Positions 1 to 5,176 of a stretch of DNA of 5,176 bases are shown piece by piece. Both the position numbers and the translations under genes were made by a program. The stretch's first letter is position 1, and the number at the start of each line of letters is the position of its first letter. The stretch is from an uncultured Prevotellaceae bacterium (GTDB lineage: Bacteria; Bacteroidota; Bacteroidia; Bacteroidales; Bacteroidaceae): contig OMTC01000218.1 of NCBI GenBank assembly GCA_900313845.1, positions 1-5,176 on the forward strand, written 5' to 3'. The notes below the pieces were generated by a model that was given only the letters and a program-made list of their open reading frames with translations, did no database searches and was not told where the DNA came from.

Positions 1-25
1 CCTCGGGAAGGCAGGGAGGGGGCTT
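1..25. repeat. Partial copy of GC-rich dispersed repeat at the 3' end of the glycosyltransferase gene
   Basis: These 25 bases match 4148-4172 inside mfd at 24 of 25 positions; the only difference is A at 8 where mfd has G at 4155. The copy is cut by the window edge, so its full length and its hairpins cannot be seen. It lies where the glycosyltransferase family normally ends, so it seems to supply the last codons of that protein. Both copies have the same orientation relative to the window. Two copies within 4 kb, both in genes, suggest a dispersed family. Confidence 0.75.
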
Positions 26-761
26 TTGGATATTTCTTAAACCACCCATCAAGGCGAAGGCGCATGACACCAAAGAAAGCTTCTGAGAAGATGCTGCCGT
101 TCATTTTCGATACGCCTTCCACGCGGTTGACGAAGACGACAGGCACTTCCTTGATTTTGAAACCGCACTTGTGCGTGGTATATTTCATTTCAATTTGGAA
201 AGCATATCCCTTGAAACGGATTTCGTCGAGGTTGATGGTGTTGAGCACTCGGCGTTTATAGCACTTGAATCCCGCGGTGGTGTCGTGAATCTTCAGTCCC
301 GTGATGAGTTTCACGTATTTTGATGCGAAGTACGACATCAAGACTCTACCCATAGGCCAGTTCACCACGTTCACTCCACTGACATAGCGTGAACCGATGG
401 CAAGGTCGTAACCTTCGTCGGCGCAAGCAGAATAGAGTCGAGGCAGGTCTTTAGGGTCATGCGAGAAGTCGGCATCCATCTCGAAGATGTAGCCGTAGTT
501 TTGCTGCAGTGCCCATTTGAATCCAGCGATGTAGGCAGTTCCCAAACCCAGTTTTCCACTGCGCTCTATGAGGTGCAGTTCTCCAGGGAAATCAGTGCTC
601 ATCAGTCGTTTCACGATGCTCGCCGTGCCGTCGGGAGAGCCATCATCAATCACGAGGATATGGAAAGCCTTTTCGAGAGAGAACACGGCACGAATGATTT
701 TCTCGATATTCTCTTTCTCGTTGTAGGTAGGAATGATAACTATGCTATCACTTTGTTTCAT
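1..761 (-). CDS. Polyprenol-phosphate mannose synthase-like family 2 glycosyltransferase (3' end outside window)
   Basis: The enzyme is predicted to transfer a sugar, probably mannose from GDP-mannose, to a polyprenyl phosphate on the cytoplasmic face of the membrane, giving a lipid-linked donor for later glycosylation. I read 253 codons without a stop. The start is the ATG at 761-759, since an in-frame TGA lies at 779-777 with no other ATG between. Visible GT-A features are the N-terminal IIPTYNE (residues 9-15), the nucleotide-binding DDGSPDG (39-45), the metal-binding DAD followed by FSHDP (96-103), GSRY (123-126), TAGFKCYKR (162-170) and the late RVEGVSKM (213-220), all in the order typical of DPM1-like enzymes. 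No membrane segment is visible, as expected for the short soluble type. Family members usually end near the KYP at 243-245. Here the frame runs on into a GC-rich repeat (residues about 247-253) and out of the window, so the true C-terminus is unseen. The sugar specificity is inferred from the family. Confidence 0.9.
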   Translation of the reverse strand, partial: MKQSDSIVIIPTYNEKENIEKIIRAVFSLEKAFHILVIDDGSPDGTASIVKRLMSTDFPGELHLIERSGKLGLGTAYIAGFKWALQQNYGYIFEMDADFSHDPKDLPRLYSACADEGYDLAIGSRYVSGVNVVNWPMGRVLMSYFASKYVKLITGLKIHDTTAGFKCYKRRVLNTINLDEIRFKGYAFQIEMKYTTHKCGFKIKEVPVVFVNRVEGVSKMNGSIFSEAFFGVMRLRLDGWFKKYPKAPSLPSR

Positions 762-782
762 GGTGTTGTAGAACTTTCAGAT

Positions 783-798
783 TGATTATGCGAAGATA
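783..798 (-). promoter_or_regulatory. Possible promoter -7 element of the glycosyltransferase gene
   Basis: Read on the minus strand, 798-791 is TATCTTCG, one mismatch from the Bacteroidota -7 consensus TAnnTTTG. Transcription would start near 783, leaving a leader of about 20 bases before the ATG at 761. I see no good TTTG-type -33 element at the usual distance upstream, which lowers confidence. The ten bases at 788-797 recur at 899-908, so the motif could instead be a binding site. Confidence 0.35.
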
Positions 799-1002
799 GT
801 CAAAAAAATTCGATTCGTTCGGTAAAAACAGAAAAAAATGGTTTCTTTCGTTTTTTTTCTCACTTTTTCTGATGAAAAACCGACTACTGATTGAAAAAAT
901 GCGAAGATGAAAATTTTTTTTGAGCTTTACATAATAAGTGAGGCAGTTCTGCGTTATTAAATTATCAGTCAGAAATTTAACTCTTATACCCATGCACTGC
1001 CT
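799..1002. other. AT-rich intergenic region, no gene recognised
   Basis: This stretch lies between the glycosyltransferase promoter region and the possible small gene. It contains several A or T homopolymers (for example near 802-808, 832-838, 851-858 and 913-921) and a second copy of ATGCGAAGAT at 899-908, but no credible reading frame. It should carry the plus-strand promoter for the small gene or mfd, yet I find no convincing TTTG / TAnnTTTG pair. Confidence 0.5.
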
Positions 1003-1167
1003 ATGACAGATTCTACTCCCAAAAAAAACATGAAAGTTCAGGCTAAGGAAACTGTGAAGAAGATGAATGCAAGCATGAAGGAAACGCTTCATGCAAGTTC
1101 CGACGCCATTTTCTTCGTTCGTTTGTTTGCACGTGCTTGCAACACAACTCCGCAAGCAGCGATCTAA
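1003..1167 (+). CDS. Possible small basic protein of 54 residues, hypothetical
   Basis: An ATG at 1003 opens 54 codons ending at TAA 1165-1167. The product starts MTDSTPKKNMKVQAKE and has a lysine-rich, probably helical first half (about residues 7-27), then a short hydrophobic patch (IFFVRLFARAC, 36-46) and a polar tail. It has no signal peptide and no domain I recognise. Codon choice looks ordinary for this genome, and the frame is more balanced in composition than the antisense frames over the same DNA. It lies on the same strand as mfd, 127 bases before its start. A second in-frame ATG (codon 10) could also be used. An 8-bp hairpin lies inside the frame (1073-1080 with 1087-1094), so a structured leader RNA is an alternative. 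The evidence is only an open frame of plausible composition. Confidence 0.35.
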   Translation: MTDSTPKKNMKVQAKETVKKMNASMKETLHASSDAIFFVRLFARACNTTPQAAI

Positions 1168-1170
1168 GTT

Positions 1171-1279
1171 AAATGAAGAATTAAAAATGAAGAATGAAGA
1201 ATGTATTCTACTCTGCTCAATGGACGTGTAATTTTCATTTTTCATTTGGAGCGAAGCGACCATTCTTCACTCTTCATTT
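1171..1279. repeat. Imperfect palindromic intergenic repeat upstream of mfd (GAAGAAT type)
   Basis: The arms 1185-1203 and 1261-1279 are inverted repeats matching at 18 of 19 positions and separated by 57 bases. The left side contains reiterated ATGAAGAAT-like heptamers from 1171. The spacer holds a reversed run of TTTTCATTTTTCATTT and the GC-rich core GGAGCGAAGCGACC at 1248-1261, which includes GCGAAGC, a sequence known to form a very stable mini-hairpin in single-stranded DNA. The element begins 3 bases after the stop of the possible small gene and ends 15 bases before the mfd start, so it forms most of the mfd leader if transcription comes from upstream. It resembles small non-autonomous or REP-like repeats; no transposase or clear target duplication is seen. 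Confidence 0.6.
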
Positions 1280-1294
1280 ATTTAAGTTTCAGTC

Positions 1295-4200
1295 TTGGAA
1301 ACATCACAAGTTCTACGTCTCTTGGCCCAGCATCCGCAGGTCAAGGCTTTGAGTGAGGCTATTCGTAAGCCTCGCTTTCGTTCGTTCTATGTTGGTGGAC
1401 TTCGTTGTTCATCAGCTCCATTGGCTTTTGCAGCACTCACCCAGCGGAGGGCAGCGCTTCCCAACCTCCTGTTCGTGTTGGACGATGCCGACGAAGCGGG
1501 TTATTTCTATCACGACCTGGTTCAGATGTTAGGGGAAGAGCAAGTCCTCTTCTTCCCTTCCTCGTATCGTCGCGCCATCAAATACAATCAGAAGGATGCT
1601 GCAAATGAGATTCTGAGGACTGAGGTGCTGAGCAGGATGGCATCCACTTCCGAACAATCATTGTATATTGTTTCTTATCCCGAAGCATTGGCGGAGAAGG
1701 TGGTGTCGAAGAACGAACTCTCGGAAAACACCATCCCCGTCCTCAAAGGTAGTTCGCTGAATTTCAAACAGTTGGAGGAGCGACTCGATGAACTGGGCTT
1801 TGTGAGAGTCGATTATGTGTATGAGCCCGGACAATATGCCATTCGTGGTAGCATTGTGGATATTTATTCTTTCTCTTCCGAAATGCCATATCGCTTGGAT
1901 TTCTTTGGCGACGAGGTGGAATCCATTCGAACATTTGATGTGCAGACTCAGTTGTCGGAGGGCTTTGTGGACGAGATGGTCGTGGTGCCCGAGATTACGA
2001 AAGCGGAATTTGATTATATTCCTGTGATGGATTTCTTGCCCGAGGACACGGTGCTGGTGACGAAGAATCTTGCTTATGTTTGTGACAGGGTGGAACAGAC
2101 CTATCGCGAAGGATATGCTGCGCAAGCCGTGCTGGAGGACCAGGCACTGAACCTGCCTGAATATGAGCGGGATGACATGATGGGTGGCTTTGGCAAGAGT
2201 TTTCATCAGAAGGTGGTGGAGCTAGAGGTGTTCCAGAGGGGAATCGCCAAGATGAAGAGGATTGACTTGGGAGGAAGAGGGGAAAAAGAGGGTTCTTCCA
2301 TTGATTTTGACATTTCGGCTCAGCCGTTGTTTCATAAGAATTTTGATTTGCTGACGCAGGAATGTTATCGTTTCTTGGATGATGGCTATAAGATTTTCAT
2401 TCTCGCTGATAGTCAGAAACAAATTGAGCGACTGAAAGACATTTTTGCCAGTTTGGAAAGACCGATTCCGTTCGAGCCTGTGCAGCGAACGATTCATGAG
2501 GGATTTGTAGATAACAGTCTGAAAATCTGCTTCTTTACCGACCACCAAATCTTCGACCGTTTCCATAAGTACAATCTCAAGAGCGACAAGGCTCGGAAGG
2601 GCAAAGTGGCTCTCACGCTGAAGGAAATCCAGCAGTTTGAGATTGGCGACTATGTGGTGCATATCGACCATGGAGTGGGACGCTTCATGGGGTTGGTGCG
2701 AGTGCCAAATGGCGACAGTTTTCAGGAAATGATTAAGATTTCCTATCAGAATGAGGACACGGTGTATGTGTCCATCCATGCACTCCATAAGATTTCGAAA
2801 TACAAGGGAAAGGAAGGCGAACCACCACGCATCAGCAAGTTAGGAACAGGAGCTTGGGAGCGCATGAAGGAGCGCGTGAAGACGAAGGTGAAGGACATCG
2901 CCCGCGACCTCATCAAACTCTATGCTGCCCGACTCCAGGAGAAAGGTTTTGCCTTTTCGCCCGACAGTTACTTGCAACAGGAACTGGAGGCTTCTTTCCT
3001 TTACGAAGATACCCCCGACCAATTGAAAGCCACGCAGGAAGTGAAGGCAGATATGGAGCGTCAGCAACCGATGGATAGATTGGTGTGTGGCGATGTGGGA
3101 TTTGGAAAGACCGAAGTGGCAGTTCGTGCTGCTTTCAAGGCGGCGGTGGATGGAAAGCAGACGGCAGTGTTGGTGCCAACTACCGTACTTGCCTATCAGC
3201 ATTTCCAAACTTTCTCCAACCGACTGAAGGAGTTCCCTGTACGTGTGGATTATCTGAGTCGTGCCCGCACAACCAAACAGCAATCAGCCATCTTCAAGGA
3301 TTTGGCAGATGGAAAGATTGACATTATTATTGGTACGCATAAGTTGGTAGGCAAACAAGTGAAATTCAAGGATTTGGGATTGCTTGTGATTGACGAAGAG
3401 CAGAAGTTTGGTGTGAGCGTGAAGGAAAAATTACGCCAGATGAAGGTGAATGTAGATACCCTCACGATGACTGCCACGCCAATACCTCGCACGTTGCAAT
3501 TCTCCTTGATGGGTGCCCGCGACCTGAGTGTGATTCAGACGCCACCACCTAACCGCTATCCGATTCAGACTGAAATCCATACGTTCTCAGCCGACGTGAT
3601 AGCCGAAGCCATCAATTTCGAGATGTCGCGCAATGGGCAGGTGTTCTTTGTGAATAACAAAATCAGTAATCTCACCGAATTGAAGGCGATGATAAACCGT
3701 ACGGTGCCCGATGCCCGCGTGTGCATTGGACATGGACAGATGGACCCGAGGGAACTGGAGAAAATCGTCTTCGACTTCATGAACTACGATTACGACGTGA
3801 TGCTTTCCACGACGATTGTGGAGAACGGTATCGACGTGCCCAATGCCAACACCATCATCATCAATTCCGCCCAGAACTACGGACTCTCTGATTTGCATCA
3901 GATGCGTGGACGTGTGGGACGAGGCAACAAGAAGGCTTTCTGCTATCTCTTGGCTCCTCCGCTTTCCGTTCTCCCCGATGAGTCCCGCCGACGTTTGCAA
4001 GCCATCGAGAATTTCTCCGATCTCGGTTCGGCGATGAACGAACTCAAAACCACCGAATTTGCTGAGCTTTGGAAAGAGGAGGAGGAAAGCCAGGCCCCTA
4101 CCAGCTCCCCCAAGGGGGAGGGAAGCCATCCGGATGGCATCTCCTCCCCTCGGGGAGGCAGGGAGGGGGCTTCAGACTCCACACTTCACACTTCGCGTTT

Positions 4201-4675
4201 CAACCTTCGCTTCGTGGAGGAAACCAATGTGGAATCCGACATTCCTGCCTACTTCTCGGAAACCTTCGTGCCAAGTAGTGGAGAACGCATGAGTCTATAC
4301 CGAGAGTTGGACGGAATGACCCAACCAAAGCAGATTGAGGATTATAAGAAACGTCTGGTTGACCGTTTCGGCAAGATACCTCCTGAGGGAGAGGAACTCA
4401 TTCGCATTATGCCACTGAAATGGGTGGCTTGTGAGTTGGGCATCGAGCGATTGATATTGAAGGAAAAGAAGATGATTTGCCAACTCGTTTCGAACAATAA
4501 CAGCCTCTATTACAAGAGCGAGGCGTTTGGCAAGTTGATTCACTATGCCAGCTGGCATCCACGCGACTGCGAATTGAAGGAAGGAAAATTCCGCACCTTG
4601 ACAATTAAGCACGTGAAGACCATTGCCATTGCCTTGAAAATTCTGACGGAGATGAAAGATGGTTTGTCTTCGTAA
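1295..4675 (+). CDS. mfd: Transcription-repair coupling factor Mfd, lacking the TRG-motif segment and carrying an in-frame repeat insert
   Basis: Mfd binds RNA polymerase stalled at DNA damage, displaces it by ATP-driven translocation on upstream DNA, and recruits UvrA for nucleotide excision repair. The 1126 residues show the family's layout: a UvrB-like N-terminal module (about 1-300; YEPGQYAIRGSIVDIY at 176-191, FFGDEVESI at 203-211), the RNA polymerase-interaction domain starting at GDYVVHIDHGVG (451-462), then the helicase: Walker A GDVGFGKT (599-606), DEEQ box (700-703), TATPIPR (726-732), motif V STTIVENGID (838-847) and motif VI QMRGRVGRG (869-877). The C-terminal TRCF domain follows (about 965-1115, with ERM at 997-999). 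FSDLGS (907-912) joins directly to AMNELK (913-918). In relatives about 40 residues lie between these, including the RGAGN-LG-EQSG translocation (TRG) motif. Residues 934-960 are encoded by a GC-rich repeat. The start is TTG at 1295; an in-frame TAA lies at 1283 and the first internal ATG is near codon 77, too late for the conserved N-terminus. Confidence 0.95.
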   Translation: METSQVLRLLAQHPQVKALSEAIRKPRFRSFYVGGLRCSSAPLAFAALTQRRAALPNLLFVLDDADEAGYFYHDLVQMLGEEQVLFFPSSYRRAIKYNQKDAANEILRTEVLSRMASTSEQSLYIVSYPEALAEKVVSKNELSENTIPVLKGSSLNFKQLEERLDELGFVRVDYVYEPGQYAIRGSIVDIYSFSSEMPYRLDFFGDEVESIRTFDVQTQLSEGFVDEMVVVPEITKAEFDYIPVMDFLPEDTVLVTKNLAYVCDRVEQTYREGYAAQAVLEDQALNLPEYERDDMMGGFGKSFHQKVVELEVFQRGIAKMKRIDLGGRGEKEGSSIDFDISAQPLFHKNFDLLTQECYRFLDDGYKIFILADSQKQIERLKDIFASLERPIPFEPVQRTIHEGFVDNSLKICFFTDHQIFDRFHKYNLKSDKARKGKVALTLKEIQQFEIGDYVVHIDHGVGRFMGLVRVPNGDSFQEMIKISYQNEDTVYVSIHALHKISKYKGKEGEPPRISKLGTGAWERMKERVKTKVKDIARDLIKLYAARLQEKGFAFSPDSYLQQELEASFLYEDTPDQLKATQEVKADMERQQPMDRLVCGDVGFGKTEVAVRAAFKAAVDGKQTAVLVPTTVLAYQHFQTFSNRLKEFPVRVDYLSRARTTKQQSAIFKDLADGKIDIIIGTHKLVGKQVKFKDLGLLVIDEEQKFGVSVKEKLRQMKVNVDTLTMTATPIPRTLQFSLMGARDLSVIQTPPPNRYPIQTEIHTFSADVIAEAINFEMSRNGQVFFVNNKISNLTELKAMINRTVPDARVCIGHGQMDPRELEKIVFDFMNYDYDVMLSTTIVENGIDVPNANTIIINSAQNYGLSDLHQMRGRVGRGNKKAFCYLLAPPLSVLPDESRRRLQAIENFSDLGSAMNELKTTEFAELWKEEEESQAPTSSPKGEGSHPDGISSPRGGREGASDSTLHTSRFNLRFVEETNVESDIPAYFSETFVPSSGERMSLYRELDGMTQPKQIEDYKKRLVDRFGKIPPEGEELIRIMPLKWVACELGIERLILKEKKMICQLVSNNNSLYYKSEAFGKLIHYASWHPRDCELKEGKFRTLTIKHVKTIAIALKILTEMKDGLSS
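4094..4172. repeat. GC-rich palindromic repeat inserted in frame within mfd
   Basis: Three palindromic parts lie in a row. The first is a 7-bp hairpin, CTCCCCC at 4105-4111 with GGGGGAG at 4114-4120. The second is the perfect 14-bp palindrome GCCATCCGGATGGC at 4125-4138. The third is a 7-bp hairpin, CCTCCCC at 4143-4149 with GGGGAGG at 4152-4158. The two ends are roughly inverted copies of each other (GGCCCCTACC at the left; AAGCCCCCTCCC when the right end is read in reverse). The 3' third matches the repeat at 1-25. It codes for a low-complexity Gly/Ser/Pro/Arg linker (residues 934-960) between the helicase and C-terminal domains, a place where relatives vary in length. Composition and coding style differ sharply from the rest of mfd. 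Confidence 0.8.
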
Positions 4676-4742
4676 GGCTTGCATAAATCATTTACACAAA
4701 TCACTCGCATTCATCACTTCCACTCATCATTTTAGAGAAATT

Positions 4743-4790
4743 GGGCTACGACACAGTTGGAACAAACTGTACTTCGTTAGCCCTTTTTTT
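4743..4790 (+). terminator. Intrinsic terminator after mfd
   Basis: GGGCTA (4743-4748) pairs with TAGCCC (4778-4783), then CGA with TCG, then ACAGTT (4752-4757) with AACTGT (4765-4770) around a six-base loop, with small internal loops between. Seven T follow directly (4784-4790). It lies 67 bases after the mfd stop. There is no matching A run on the left side, so it should act on the plus strand only. Confidence 0.85.
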
Positions 4791-4804
4791 GAATCAATTC
4801 TATG

Positions 4805-5074
4805 AATGTAGTGAATCGTTTCTTTGGATGTACTGAACCGATTTTTTGGATGAAGTGAACCGCTCCTTTGGATTCAACTAGTTGCCGAGGGCTCGTTATC
4901 GAATCAGCGAGCGCTCGGCGTTGCGATAACGAAGGCTCGCCGTGTTAACATTGAGGGCTCGCCATTTCAGTAGAATCAAAGGAGCGTTTCAGTAGAATCG
5001 AAGGAACGATAAAGTAAATTCGATGAGTCGATAAAGTGAATTCGATGGAGTAATAGAACGAGTTCTTGATAAAA
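4805..5074. repeat. Non-coding array of about twelve diverged units with a 22-bp period
   Basis: Similar motifs recur at exactly 22-base steps. On the left, GATG-A-TGAACCG-type units begin at 4805, 4827 and 4849, each ending in a T-run and G. In the centre, GAGGGCTCG or a close variant begins at 4887, 4909, 4931 and 4953. On the right, TTTCAGTAGAATC begins at 4965 and 4987 (20 of 22 identical over the unit), ATAAAGT-AATTCGATG at 5009 and 5031, and a decayed unit at 5053. Neighbouring families are joined by hybrid units (4871-4892 and 4953-4974). The left units resemble the reverse complement of the right units: CGCTCCTTTG at 4861-4870 is exactly inverted at 4977-4986. The period is not a multiple of three, and no long frame crosses the array. 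There are no spacers between units. Its function is unknown. Confidence 0.7.
4893..4932. other. Dyad-symmetric core of the 22-bp array
   Basis: TCGTTATCG at 4893-4901 is the exact reverse complement of 4924-4932, and the perfect palindrome CGAGCGCTCG lies between them at 4908-4917; both share the same centre (between 4912 and 4913). Outside, GAG-type bases at 4886-4889 pair again with 4936-4939. Such symmetry suits a dimeric DNA-binding protein or cruciform extrusion. No homopolymer T run follows, so it is not an intrinsic terminator. Confidence 0.55.
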
Positions 5075-5110
5075 AAATAAAATCAGTTCATTCGAACGAA
5101 TACTCAGCTT

Positions 5111-5162
5111 AAAAAAAACTGGGAGTTGCACCACAAAATGGTTAGCACAACTCCCAGGTTTT
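5111..5162 (-). terminator. Hairpin with flanking A and T runs, probably bidirectional terminator
   Basis: CTGGGAGTTG (5119-5128) and CAACTCCCAG (5148-5157) form a perfect 10-bp stem, with an inner 4-bp stem ACCA / TGGT (5130-5133 and 5139-5142) around CAAAA. Eight A at 5111-5118 become a U8 tract in a minus-strand transcript, making this a strong terminator for a gene entering from the right. On the plus strand only TTTT, then GTTGTTTT, follows, so termination in that direction would be weaker. Confidence 0.75.
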
Positions 5163-5176
5163 GTTGTTTTGTTATA

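Noticed and set aside
748..1263. A 171-codon open frame on the minus strand across the intergenic region
   Set aside because: It overlaps the start of the glycosyltransferase, spans its promoter region and the palindromic repeat, and its product is Phe/Asn/Ser-rich low-complexity sequence as expected from AT-rich DNA.
1658..2788. Long minus-strand open frames opposite mfd (1658-2206 and 2222-2788)
   Set aside because: They are antisense to clearly conserved Mfd domains, show no recognisable motifs, and are rich in His, Leu and Arg, as typical of mirror frames.
3587..4129. A 180-codon minus-strand open frame opposite the mfd helicase region
   Set aside because: It is antisense to helicase motifs IV-VI and the insert; no family resemblance is seen.
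4094..4172. Internal intrinsic terminator in mfd formed by the GC-rich hairpins
   Set aside because: The hairpins are strong, but no T run follows on either strand, so intrinsic termination is unlikely.
3950..4200. Frameshifted pseudogene of mfd
   Set aside because: The frame stays open from 1295 to 4675 and the conserved C-terminal domain follows in frame, so the lesion is an in-frame deletion plus insertion, not a frameshift.
4805..5074. CRISPR array
   Set aside because: The period is only 22 bases, units are contiguous without unique spacers, unit sequence drifts, and no cas gene is visible.
4743..5162. Insertion sequence bounded by the two terminator-like hairpins
   Set aside because: The two hairpins are unrelated in sequence, no transposase frame lies between them and no target duplication is seen.

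Overview
The window looks like a chromosomal stretch of a Bacteroidota genome, most likely a Prevotella-like Bacteroidales. Three things point there: the sequence style of its Mfd protein (for example the FSDLGS, NELKTTEFAEL and ERMSLYRELDG segments), AT-rich intergenic DNA without clear Shine-Dalgarno sequences, and palindromic repeats of a kind I associate with this group. The assignment comes from recognising protein families, not from a search.

Layout from left to right. Positions 1-761, minus strand, hold most of a family 2 glycosyltransferase of the polyprenol-phosphate mannose synthase (DPM1-like) type, whose 3' end leaves the window inside a GC-rich repeat. Positions 762-1294 form a divergent intergenic region. 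It contains a possible promoter for the glycosyltransferase, an AT-rich stretch, a possible 54-codon small gene (1003-1167), and an imperfect palindrome built of GAAGAAT-type repeats (1171-1279) that ends just before the next gene. Positions 1295-4675, plus strand, hold mfd, the transcription-repair coupling factor, apparently starting at TTG. After mfd come a strong intrinsic terminator (4743-4790), a non-coding array with a 22-bp period (about 4805-5074), and a second hairpin flanked by A and T runs (5111-5162) that best serves as a terminator for a minus-strand gene entering from the right.

The two main genes are functionally unrelated: one makes a lipid-linked sugar donor at the membrane, the other removes stalled RNA polymerase and recruits nucleotide excision repair. 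They are divergently transcribed and both carry the same GC-rich repeat inside the reading frame.

Two points deserve most attention. First, Mfd lacks, in frame, the roughly 40 residues expected right after helicase motif VI, which include the TRG translocation motif, and about 20 codons later it carries a GC-rich palindromic repeat translated as part of the protein. Second, the 22-bp periodic array after mfd has diverged units, dyad symmetry at its core, and terminators facing it from both sides. I recognise no known element in it.
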